IMG/VR virus record: IMGVR_UViG_3300005663_000106 | Coordinates: 1 to 40,345 of that record | Reading direction: 5' to 3' (one strand) | DNA length: 40,345 nt | Origin: a virus | Shown: positions 32,460-37,784 of the stretch, in pieces | Position numbering within the stretch: the stretch's first letter is position 1 | Layout of the letters: each line of letters begins with the position of its first letter | The notes under the pieces: model-generated | The model's database searches: none | Told to the model about the DNA's origin: nothing | The model's input: the letters and a program-made list of their open reading frames with translations, nothing else | Made by a program: the position numbers and the translations under genes

Positions 32460-32488
32460 AATATATGTAATTATCTGACAAAAGTCAA
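32460..32488 (-). promoter_or_regulatory. Sigma70-like promoter of the virion module (TTGACT-17-TATATT)
   Basis: Leftward TTGACT (32488-32483) and TATATT (32465-32460), 17 bases apart; predicted start near 32453. The palindrome TGAC-AAAA-GTCA (32476-32487) overlaps the -35 element, and GCCAT-A-ATGGC (32447-32457) straddles the predicted start, so operators are possible. It precedes the 104-aa gene and then the virion genes. Confidence 0.78.
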
Positions 32489-32518
32489 GTCCCCGGTCGA
32501 AAAACAAGGAAAATCAGG

Positions 32519-32708
32519 TCATGTCGTCACCAGCCACTGAAACAGCGTAGTGATACCCCAGCCCAGCGCCAGGCAACCGGCGGCGAACACCGCCAGTATG
32601 ATAACCGGTCAACACCGCGGACACGACGAAGCTCGGCGCACCCACGCCCCAGCGATAGTGATAAATGCCGTGACTAAGCCAATCGGGTAGATTATTTAGC
32701 TCGCCCAT
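32519..32708 (-). pseudogene. Frameshifted small membrane protein gene
   Basis: ATG 32706-32708 overlaps the upstream stop as TAATG and begins MGELNNLPDWLSHGIYHYRW, then GAPSFVVSAVLT. After that the original frame turns into Arg/Gly-rich sequence and ends at 32514. One base off, from about 32607, the sequence reads VIILAVFAAGCLALGWGITT and FQWLVTT to a stop at 32519. Joining the two gives a coherent 62-residue membrane protein with two likely helices. A single extra base near CCGG (32605-32608) would explain it: a decayed gene, an error, or a frameshift. Confidence 0.5.
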
Positions 32709-32962
32709 TACTGACCTCCTTTTCGTCTCTCGCTATTCCGGCGATTAAGAAGTGAACCGCCAAAAGCCCTATCCATGAATTCCTTATCCTGTTTGCTGTT
32801 AGACAGGTTGCCAACAAGCAACTCCAACCCCGACCCCTTCTCACCCAACGCCTGGATGCAGTCCGACGCCTCGCAATGCTCATCGCCCTCCACGTTATCC
32901 TTAAGCGTTTGGCGAGTGTCGTTACCCCCGGTCAGCGAACCCCCGCAATTATCACAGTTCAT
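32708..32962 (-). CDS. Small CxxC protein (84 aa)
   Basis: Starts MNCDNCGGSLTGG, a Cys pair as in a zinc ribbon, then an acidic helical region with two more Cys (HCEASDCI) that can complete the site. Ends in Arg/Lys. First gene downstream of the promoter at 33130-33158. Purine-rich ribosome site. Function unknown. Confidence 0.65.
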   Translation of the reverse strand: MNCDNCGGSLTGGNDTRQTLKDNVEGDEHCEASDCIQALGEKGSGLELLVGNLSNSKQDKEFMDRAFGGSLLNRRNSERRKGGQ

Positions 32963-33120
32963 CTTCCAATCCCCTTTCTGTTAAAAAACACAACCCCCCA
33001 ACTATCAAGAACTTACAAAAACACTACGCCCGTTATTTTACTGTTTTTTTATCTGACCAAACCCAAGTGACTGCTAACTAAAGAGTTAAGGAATAATCCT
33101 GATTTTTAGATTTAGACATA

Positions 33121-33158
33121 GGGTGAAGGTATATATCTCACCCGTAGTCGCGTGTCAG
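33121..33158 (-). promoter_or_regulatory. Promoter overlapped by an operator-like palindrome
   Basis: Leftward CTGACA (33158-33153) and TATATA (33135-33130) with a 17-base spacer form a fair sigma70-like promoter. GGGTGA and TCACCC (33121-33126 and 33138-33143) flank the -10 element with an 11-base gap, the shape of a repressor operator. The predicted start is near 33123. It would read the 84-aa gene and the frameshifted gene. Confidence 0.55.
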
Positions 33159-33340
33159 GTACTGGTACATTGAGGGGTACACCCCCTTAATCGCTGTGGG
33201 TCAGTAGACAGCAGCCGCCTTGCAGCCAGTTTCGCACAGCCACTGTCAAGGCCAAGCAGCCCCCACAGGGTGAGCCAGATCGCGTAATCGTACCATCGCA
33301 GTCGTCCGAGCTTGCAGTGTACTTTCTTCCTCTCGTCCAT
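33155..33340 (-). CDS. Small protein with membrane helix (61 aa)
   Basis: A basic N-terminus (MDERKKVHCKLGRLRW) precedes a hydrophobic segment (YAIWLTLWGLLGL) and a Cys-containing tail. ATG 33338-33340 is chosen, with AGGAGG about eight bases upstream; GTG 33343 directly before it is too near. Its end overlaps the -35 region of the promoter at 33121-33158. No family recognised. Confidence 0.5.
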   Translation of the reverse strand: MDERKKVHCKLGRLRWYDYAIWLTLWGLLGLDSGCAKLAARRLLSTDPQRLRGCTPQCTST

Positions 33341-33411
33341 CACTCTCCTCCTTTCCCTGCCTGAGTGGCAGGAGATTATAGTTTACATAACGTCCGATAT
33401 GCGCCGTCCTG

Positions 33412-33747
33412 TCATTGTGGCGTAGTGACCAGTGCATCGAACCAGGCGGCAAAGGCATCCTCAGCCGCTTCGTTCGTCTCCCTGGCTAACGCCTCAGCCT
33501 CTACAGTTTTGCCCCGGTTAAGCGCCTTGATTGCGACGTTAAACTCGTCCACTGCCTGAGAGAATAACGCCGACAGCCGACGCAGATTATCTTCGCCTTT
33601 CAAGTCCTTATCCCCCAATGCTTTACATTCTTGGCACGGTTTTCTTGGCACGGTTATTGACAACCCCCGCGCGTGCGCGCTATAAGAGGAACACATGTGC
33701 GCGCTATAATTAGCAGAAGGCTTACGGGGAGCCTTTTTTTTCGGCAC
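33412..33747 (-). CDS. Hypothetical 111-aa protein, start uncertain
   Basis: The C-terminal 65 residues look like real protein (DNLRRLSALFSQAVDEFNVA, then an Ala/Glu helix), after CQEC. The N-terminal part overlaps a regulatory region with tandem repeats, a rightward promoter and a terminator, and GTG 33745-33747 has no ribosome site. With one base fewer in the run of eight A, a start at ATG 33786 (MKLNRDYPGAE) would be in frame. The coordinates therefore have an unsure 5' end. Confidence 0.45.
   Translation of the reverse strand: MPKKKAPRKPSANYSAHMCSSYSAHARGLSITVPRKPCQECKALGDKDLKGEDNLRRLSALFSQAVDEFNVAIKALNRGKTVEAEALARETNEAAEDAFAAWFDALVTTPQ
33628..33655 (+). repeat. Tandem 14-bp repeat upstream of a rightward promoter
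   Basis: TTCTTGGCACGGTT is repeated twice without a gap (33628-33641 and 33642-33655), ending one base before TTGACA. A second pair, TGCGCGCTATAA, occurs at 33674-33685 and 33698-33709. Repeats so placed look like binding sites for a regulator. Confidence 0.6.
33657..33686 (+). promoter_or_regulatory. Rightward sigma70-like promoter (TTGACA-18-TATAAG)
   Basis: TTGACA at 33657-33662 and TATAAG at 33681-33686, 18 bases apart. The predicted start is near 33693, only about 24 bases before the terminator stem at 33717, so the natural transcript would be about 50 nt. A second TATAAT at 33705-33710 lacks a -35 element. Confidence 0.55.
33717..33741 (+). terminator. Intrinsic terminator, rightward
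   Basis: AAGGCT (33717-33722), loop TACGGGG, AGCCTT (33730-33735), then T through 33741: a 6-bp stem with a run of eight T, the form of a rho-independent terminator. It acts on RNA from the promoter at 33657. No rightward gene precedes it. Confidence 0.72.
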
Positions 33748-33881
33748 CGGGATAATCGCGATTTAGCTTCATTCCTCACTATTCCCCCCTTTACTGGCTA
33801 TGTTTACGGGACTTACCATCTGTCTACTCTTGCCTATTGCCCGTCTATGCGGGATCAGGGGGTTGTTAGTTTCGCTTACTT

Positions 33882-34232
33882 TCACCTTGTCCTCGCTGGT
33901 TTGTGCGTTTCCACCCTCCGGCTTTCGCCTGGGTGCTTCTTCAGGTTTACTGTCATCCTATCGATCCTGGCGCGTTGCTGTGTTCTCTGTGTGGATTCTT
34001 CAGCGTCCGGCTCCAGCAGGTCGCGGCGGCTATCGAATGCCCTCCAGAGGGTGAACTTCCGCCCGTCTATGCTTCCGGTACGATATACAGCGTAGTCGAT
34101 CCTGCGCTCGTCGCAGTGGTCCTTGACGCTTTGCAGGTCGGCTATGCTTAGGGCTTTACTCACTTGGATTGGGTAGGGCGGAAGATCGTCCAGGGTTATC
34201 TTTACTGCTGGGCTGGGCTTTGCTCTTGTCAC
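33882..34232 (-). CDS. Hypothetical 116-aa protein
   Basis: GTG 34230-34232 with AGAGGTGAG upstream. N-terminal part is mixed (AVKITLDDLPPYPIQV, ALSIADLQSVKDHCDERR), the rest is basic and polar, ending in Arg/Thr/Lys. It is divergent from the rightward promoter at 34271. Could be a small DNA-binding regulator, but no helix-turn-helix is evident. Not recognised. Confidence 0.5.
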   Translation of the reverse strand: MTRAKPSPAVKITLDDLPPYPIQVSKALSIADLQSVKDHCDERRIDYAVYRTGSIDGRKFTLWRAFDSRRDLLEPDAEESTQRTQQRARIDRMTVNLKKHPGESRRVETHKPARTR

Positions 34233-34270
34233 TACTCACCTCTTTTATTTTCCTGTATGTACAATTTCTC

Positions 34271-34299
34271 TTGCATTCGGGATATTCTGTGCTTATCTT
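34271..34299 (+). promoter_or_regulatory. Rightward sigma70-like promoter (TTGCAT-17-TATCTT)
   Basis: TTGCAT (34271-34276), 17 bases, TATCTT (34294-34299). The predicted start, about 34306-34307, is the first base of the structured leader that follows. It would drive the six-gene rightward operon. Confidence 0.62.
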
Positions 34300-34306
34300 A
34301 GCGGTT

Positions 34307-34400
34307 GAGACATCACACGACGGCGCAGGCTTTTTCACGTTTTGGAAGCCCATCCGGTTTTATTGGCTTGCGCCAGTGATGTCTCCCCGGTTGGGCTTTC
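34307..34400 (+). ncRNA. Structured leader of the rightward operon, interleaved repeats
   Basis: Stem A pairs GAGACATCAC (34307-34316) plus GGCGCAGGC (34322-34330) with GCTTGCGCC (34366-34374) plus GTGATGTCTC (34376-34385): 19 bp with one G-U. Stem C pairs 34344-34357 with 34387-34400: 14 positions, one mismatch, one G-U. The 5' arm of C lies in the loop of A, and its 3' arm follows A directly, so a pseudoknot or two alternative folds are possible. It ends six bases before CAGGGAG of the first gene. The layout copies that of the leftward leader at 8399-8481. Confidence 0.62.
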
Positions 34401-34419
34401 TTTATCCAGGGAGTTGACA

Positions 34420-34599
34420 ATGGAATCAGTACTTGACAGTTGGCAAGCCGGTCTCATCACTGACAGGGAATGCACTGACAGCCTTGAATGCCTGAAGGTG
34501 CGAGGTGCGATTGAAAGTGATCCCACCACAGGCAGGAAATACTTCCTGGGCTATGACTACGACGCCCAGGAATGGATCGACACAAGGCTAACCGTCTAA
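34420..34599 (+). CDS. Hypothetical 59-aa protein, first gene of the rightward operon
   Basis: Start ATG 34420-34422 behind CAGGGAG with a six-base spacer TTGACA. Contains Trp/Cys and charged residues (DSWQAGLITDRECTDSLECL, GRKYFLGYDYDAQEWID). Possibly a small regulator or anti-host factor, as early phage genes under such control often are; no family recognised. Confidence 0.7.
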   Translation: MESVLDSWQAGLITDRECTDSLECLKVRGAIESDPTTGRKYFLGYDYDAQEWIDTRLTV

Positions 34600-34629
34600 C
34601 CGCCTTCGGGCAAACACAGGGAGTTGACG

Positions 34630-34878
34630 ATGGAAATAACTGACATAGACAATCCGCCTAAGCGTCACAAATACAAGGTCAAGGCATTCATGGTAACCCG
34701 CCGAGAGGAAACGCCCGACGGGTGGAGGCTTGAGGGCGGATATTGCGGGGAATGTAAGCAGGACTTGTCAAGATATTACAATCTGATGAGAGACGGTTCG
34801 GGTCGACGGCGTTGGAGTAAGCTACACGAAATTGGCAGTAAGACAAACTACTACCACACCACCAAAACAGGGAGTTGA
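34630..34878 (+). CDS. Small CxxC protein (82 aa)
   Basis: Start ATG 34630-34632 with the same CAGGGAGTTGAC block upstream. A basic N-terminal region (PKRHKYKVKAFMVTRREE) precedes CGEC near 41 and a Trp/Arg-rich C-terminus. Its stop lies inside the ribosome block of the next gene, which couples them. Nucleic-acid binding is possible. Confidence 0.7.
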   Translation: MEITDIDNPPKRHKYKVKAFMVTRREETPDGWRLEGGYCGECKQDLSRYYNLMRDGSGRRRWSKLHEIGSKTNYYHTTKTGS

Positions 34879-34880
34879 CA

Positions 34881-35174
34881 ATGAAAAGCGATCTACAGGA
34901 AATCCTCAACGACGCGCTCGACGAACTCAAGGAGCGGATGAAGGACTACCCAGACGAGGACGCCGACGACGTTGTCTCTGAGATAGCCGACAGCAGCGTC
35001 CCGGTCTATTATTCCGACCTGCTTAAACTTGCCTCGGGCTGCAATGACCTCGCAACCGCCGAGCCTGAATGCGGCCCGGCTTTCGACGGCAAACCGACAC
35101 CGGTGAACATAATCGCGGCCAACGTATACGAGGCGGTAGACCAGCACCTCCGCAATTACCTCTCGGCCATTTGA
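34881..35174 (+). CDS. Hypothetical acidic 97-aa protein
   Basis: Start ATG 34881-34883 after CAGGGAGTTGACA. Acidic helices (LQEILNDALDELKERMKDYP), Asp-rich, two Cys (CNDLATAEPEC), and an amphipathic C-terminus (NVYEAVDQHLRNYLSAI). Acidic phage proteins often mimic DNA or bind host factors; this is not shown here. No family recognised. Confidence 0.7.
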   Translation: MKSDLQEILNDALDELKERMKDYPDEDADDVVSEIADSSVPVYYSDLLKLASGCNDLATAEPECGPAFDGKPTPVNIIAANVYEAVDQHLRNYLSAI

Positions 35175-35206
35175 TACCGCAGAAGAGGCAGAGTGTGAAG
35201 CCTAAC

Positions 35207-35302
35207 CTCCCCTCGTGGGAGTCGGCTGCGTCCAGCGACAGCGGATGAGAGCCCGCTCCGGTGAGCATCACACCGGGCAGCCACAAGGCCGGAAACACCG
35301 GC
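35207..35302 (+). ncRNA. Candidate three-way-junction RNA in the rightward operon
   Basis: Four stems sit end to end. CTCCC/GGGAG (35207-35221). P1 GGCTGC/GCAGCC (35224-35229, 35277-35282) encloses P2 AGCGG/CCGCT (35240-35244, 35253-35257) and P3 CCGGTG/CACCGG (35258-35263, 35271-35276), which abut without a linker. Then GCCGG/CCGGC (35288-35292, 35298-35302). P2, P3 and the return strand of P1 follow each other with no unpaired base, and a 10-base single strand (35230-35239) forms the rest of the junction. It ends eight bases before the CAGGGAG of the next gene. Confidence 0.45.
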
Positions 35303-35322
35303 AAGTAAACAGGGAGTACATC

Positions 35323-35499
35323 GTGAAACTATCGGAACACGAAAAAATGATCCAGCGAGCGATCAGAAAAGCCCTTAACTCAAGTCATCACATTTTTAGC
35401 TTTCGGAGGTTGGCTAAAACGCTCGCAGACACAGAGTCACTCAGGCAACGGGAAGAGGACATATTCTCCGCACTCACTCAAACGCTTAAATACAGATAA
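35323..35499 (+). CDS. Small basic helical protein (58 aa)
   Basis: Start GTG 35323-35325 after CAGGGAG and a six-base spacer, the same layout as its neighbours; the frame extends upstream through the folded RNA without a site. Helical and basic (EKMIQRAIRKALNSSHHIFS, FRRLAKTLADTESLRQREED). Possibly a nucleic-acid binder. Not recognised. Confidence 0.6.
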   Translation: MKLSEHEKMIQRAIRKALNSSHHIFSFRRLAKTLADTESLRQREEDIFSALTQTLKYR

Positions 35500-35533
35500 C
35501 CACCACGCCGCAAGGCATAACAGGGAGAGGAAA

Positions 35534-36103
35534 ATGAACATACGTAAACACTTGGACGAGCTTGGTGCTTGTTCTGAAGCTGTCGATTGGGCAACGAAGT
35601 ATCGCAGCCGTCAGAAGGCGTGGGACGAGTGCGAGAACGCCGAATGGATGCTGTGGTATTGTACCAGAGTATTTAAGACCTTCACACCAGAGATGCGCCT
35701 TGCCGCTTGCGGCTGTGCGAGGACGGCGTTGAAGTACGTGCCAGAGGGTGAGGATCGGCCGCTAAGGGCTATCGAAACCGCTGAGCGTTTCGCAAGGGGT
35801 GAAGCAACTGACGGGGAACGGGCTGCTGCTGCGTGGGATGCTGCTGCGGCTGCTACTGCGGCTGCTGCGGCGGATGCTGCGTGGGATGCTGCTGCGGCTG
35901 CTGCTGCGGCTGCTGCGGCGGATGCTGCGTGGGATGCTGCTGCGGCTGTTGCTGCGGCTGCTGCTGCGGCTGCTGCGGCGGATGCTGCGTGGGATGCTGC
36001 TGCGGCTGCTGCTGCGGCTGCTGCGGCGGATGCTGCTGCTAAGGAAATGGCCGACATCGTAAGGGAGCACATCCCGAAAGTGCCGCGAAGGAGAAAGCTA
36101 TGA
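35534..36103 (+). CDS. Alanine-rich repeat protein, right copy
   Basis: 189 residues. Residues 1-93 are almost identical to the left copy (7100-7621 on the other strand). Then come four units of AWDAAAAAAAAAAADA type (16, 16, 20 and 16 residues) instead of the AWAA repeats of the left copy, and the end KEMADIVREHIPKVP. At DNA level the first 270 or so bases differ at only about four positions, while the repeat uses GCT and GCG codons in a 48-base tandem unit. Start ATG 35534-35536 follows CAGGGAG. Confidence 0.8.
   Translation: MNIRKHLDELGACSEAVDWATKYRSRQKAWDECENAEWMLWYCTRVFKTFTPEMRLAACGCARTALKYVPEGEDRPLRAIETAERFARGEATDGERAAAAWDAAAAATAAAAADAAWDAAAAAAAAAAADAAWDAAAAVAAAAAAAAAADAAWDAAAAAAAAAAADAAAKEMADIVREHIPKVPRRRKL
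35831..36034 (+). repeat. 48-bp tandem repeat inside the alanine-rich gene
   Basis: Unit begins GCGTGGGATGCTGCTGCGGC and ends GCGGCGGATGCT; copies at 35831-35878, 35879-35926, 35927-35986 (60 bases, one 12-base gain) and 35987-36034. All keep the reading frame. The unit is prone to slippage in replication, so copy number may vary between relatives. Confidence 0.8.
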
Positions 36104-36330
36104 CCTCCCCAATGACCATCACCTTCGACCCCAGCGCAAAGCAGGGGCAGCGCATCACCAGCTACGCCGTTGAGTACATCGGCGATCAGGAGCGGCTTAA
36201 CGACGAGCCGATCCGGTTGTTCAACGTGGTGAGGGAGTTTTATGCGCCCTGGGGCTATCATTTTCCCGTCGGCGACACCATCGCCGAGGAAACGTGCAGG
36301 AGGGCAGGGATTCGGATGCCACCTGACTAA
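36100..36330 (+). CDS. Hypothetical 76-aa protein, last gene of the rightward operon
   Basis: Overlaps the alanine-rich gene by ATGA; AAGGAG upstream. Beta-type N-terminus (MTSPMTITFDPSAKQGQRIT), central VEYIGDQ, and aromatic WGYHFPVGDTI. No motif recognised. Followed by a 355-base gap that holds terminators and a leftward promoter. Confidence 0.6.
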   Translation: MTSPMTITFDPSAKQGQRITSYAVEYIGDQERLNDEPIRLFNVVREFYAPWGYHFPVGDTIAEETCRRAGIRMPPD

Positions 36331-36410
36331 CCACCCTCGCCGCTGGCTGGGGCGGGCGTCAACTCCCCGCTCGCTCTGGCTGGCGGCTTGATTATTTCAA
36401 AGAGCGATTG

Positions 36411-36451
36411 ACGGCTGTCTCGGCTCAGGCTGGGGCAGCCGTTCTCTGTTT
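36411..36451 (+). terminator. Intrinsic terminator of the rightward operon
   Basis: ACGGCTGTCTC (36411-36421) pairs with GGGGCAGCCGT (36432-36442) as an 11-bp stem with two U-G pairs valid only in rightward RNA, a 10-base loop, and TCTCTGTTT after it. It lies 80 bases past the last gene. Confidence 0.6.
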
Positions 36452-36518
36452 ACATTGGGATTCTGTTATCGGGAAAGCTACGGGCTTGGGTAGGTTATCC
36501 TCCGGGGAAGGTATTCCC

Positions 36519-36547
36519 AATATAATGTTTTATTCCCTAAAAGTCAA
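36519..36547 (-). promoter_or_regulatory. Leftward promoter with no sense gene (TTGACT-17-TATATT)
   Basis: TTGACT (36547-36542) and TATATT (36524-36519), spacer 17, matching the late promoter at 32460. Predicted start near 36512. Its RNA would run leftward into the 3' end of the rightward operon, so it is antisense to those genes. Confidence 0.6.
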
Positions 36548-36636
36548 TAGCCTAAATGTGCACAATTTGCTTCATTATGGAACACTATGTTGAATTTCTC
36601 TCAGCATTGTGCCAACTAACCGGCAGAAAGAAACTT

Positions 36637-36676
36637 AACTTGGGCTTAATTAAAGACCTACAAAACAACCCAAGTT
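36637..36676 (-). terminator. Possible terminator of the right-hand leftward operon
   Basis: AACTTGGG (36637-36644) and CCCAAGTT (36669-36676) pair over 8 bp with a 24-base loop; in leftward RNA a pyrimidine-rich AAGTTTCTTTCT follows. The long loop and the mixed tail make it weak. Confidence 0.4.
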
Positions 36677-36685
36677 GAAAGAGAG

Positions 36686-36901
36686 TTAAGCGTCAATGCT
36701 GGCAGGCGTTCGCGGGTCTGCCCTGTCCCACGCCTTGTCCTCTACTTTCCTGAGTTCATTCAATTCCTTCAATCTCTTATCCACTAAAGCCTTAGCCTCT
36801 TCGAGGTCTTTCTGCGCCTCTTTCAGCTTACGAACCGCGCAGTTGGATTTTGCCTCAGCGATCTCCGCCTCGTACTCGAGTTGACCCTCTCGCTTGCTCA
36901 T
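36686..36901 (-). CDS. Small coiled-coil protein (71 aa)
   Basis: Starts MSKREGQLEYEAEIAEAKSN and continues with Lys/Glu/Leu heptads to the end. ATGA overlap with the DHH gene, so the two are coupled. Probably a dimer; function unknown. Confidence 0.65.
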   Translation of the reverse strand: MSKREGQLEYEAEIAEAKSNCAVRKLKEAQKDLEEAKALVDKRLKELNELRKVEDKAWDRADPRTPASIDA

Positions 36902-37716
36902 TCCACATACCCCGCAGCTCTTGGATGCCCGCCGCCGCCGTGCGCTTTCGCCACTGCCGAGCAGTCGAAGTCACCACGAGCCCTCAGTTCATATTGAGTC
37001 TTCCTGTCCGCTCGCCTGAACCAGGTCACAGAAAAATTGGCATTGGGATACAGTTCCAAGAGCCGATGCCCAACTTCCGAATTGTGGACAGTGGCGTTCA
37101 CGACCGGGATCGTCTTAACGCCATCGAATCCCATTATGAGACCCCGGTCGATCATAACCTCTACCGATTGATTAACTGACCGCAGAATCGCCTCCCCAAT
37201 TAGCCGACCTGGCTCGACCAGCGTCCCCATCATGTTCTTGATACTCTCAAACGTCAGCGGAAAGGATCGGATAAAGGCGTTCACTGCTTTCGATCCCGCC
37301 AGCTCCCACTTCCAGAGATCTCGATCCTCAACGTAATCGATCAATTCCTTCATTTGATGGTGTTCGACATCGATCTTTTCCGCCAATAGAATGTAATCTG
37401 CGGCAAGTCTCGCTCCGCACTTGGTCATGTCAAAGGTGGCATACGAACAGCCATAAAGCTCGTCCTTTGCCGTCTTGTGGTGATCGAGAACCGTTAGGGA
37501 ATTGCTTTGTGCCTTCAGCTCATCGAGTACATCTCTGGAATACGAGAAGTCCACGATGAAAACGTCGCAATCTGCCGACCACGCCTCTACTGGAACTGGC
37601 TGTCCATAAGAGACCGGGATGCAGGTTGCGGTGTCCTTGAAATGCCAGCCGTTAATGAGATAAGCCGCCAACAGCCCGTCCCAACAGCCAGCGTGATAAA
37701 GAATGATTCCTCTCAT
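36898..37716 (-). CDS. DHH-family phosphoesterase (NrnB/oligoribonuclease-like)
   Basis: 272 residues. Metal-binding motifs: Asp13 in GCWDG near the start, Asp56 in VDFSY, then DHH at 78-80 (LDHHKTA) and the DHHA1-type GGGGHPRAAGY near 259-269. Such enzymes cut very short RNA or cyclic dinucleotides. In a phage it may recycle nanoRNA or remove a signalling nucleotide used by host defence; sequence cannot tell which. Start ATG 37714-37716 after AAGGAGGAG. Confidence 0.88.
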   Translation of the reverse strand: MRGIILYHAGCWDGLLAAYLINGWHFKDTATCIPVSYGQPVPVEAWSADCDVFIVDFSYSRDVLDELKAQSNSLTVLDHHKTAKDELYGCSYATFDMTKCGARLAADYILLAEKIDVEHHQMKELIDYVEDRDLWKWELAGSKAVNAFIRSFPLTFESIKNMMGTLVEPGRLIGEAILRSVNQSVEVMIDRGLIMGFDGVKTIPVVNATVHNSEVGHRLLELYPNANFSVTWFRRADRKTQYELRARGDFDCSAVAKAHGGGGHPRAAGYVE

Positions 37717-37784
37717 TTCTCCTCCTTGATTTTATCCCCCCAGTACACCGCCAGCGCCACAGCCGACCAGATATGTGACTTCAC
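37713..37784 (-). CDS. 23-aa micro-ORF bridging RusA and DHH genes
   Basis: GTG 37782-37784 forms GTGA with the RusA stop, with GGAG five bases upstream, and its stop forms ATGA with the DHH start. The product KSHIWSAVALAVYWGDKIKE has a short hydrophobic core. Linking both neighbours without gaps suggests it is translated, perhaps only to couple them. Confidence 0.45.
   Translation of the reverse strand: MKSHIWSAVALAVYWGDKIKEEK

Larger units (their letters stand above)
36331..36685. other. Intergenic gap between converging operons
   Basis: No credible gene is present on either strand. It contains the rightward terminator (36411-36451), a leftward promoter (36519-36547) and a hairpin (36637-36676). 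The rest is GC-rich near 36331-36380 and AT-rich from 36480 on. Confidence 0.6.

Noticed and set aside
33705-33710. Second rightward promoter at TATAAT
   Set aside because: No -35-like hexamer lies 16-18 bases upstream, and it abuts the terminator.
33673-34095. Rightward 140-codon frame in the regulatory region
   Set aside because: It starts inside the promoter repeats, crosses the terminator, and is rich in Cys, Leu and Arg without a motif; the leftward 116-aa gene is more likely.
34156-34353. Leftward 65-codon frame upstream of the 116-aa gene
   Set aside because: No ribosome site, overlaps the rightward leader, and overlaps 77 bases of the better supported gene.
35207-35302. Hammerhead ribozyme in the rightward operon
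   Set aside because: A CGGATGAG-like string and a GGAAAC string occur, but the exact CTGATGA core and the required stems around it do not.
35611-36261. Leftward 216-codon frame opposite the alanine-rich gene
   Set aside because: The alanine repeat is open on both strands because of its codon pattern; the sense copy has the start signal and a paralog.
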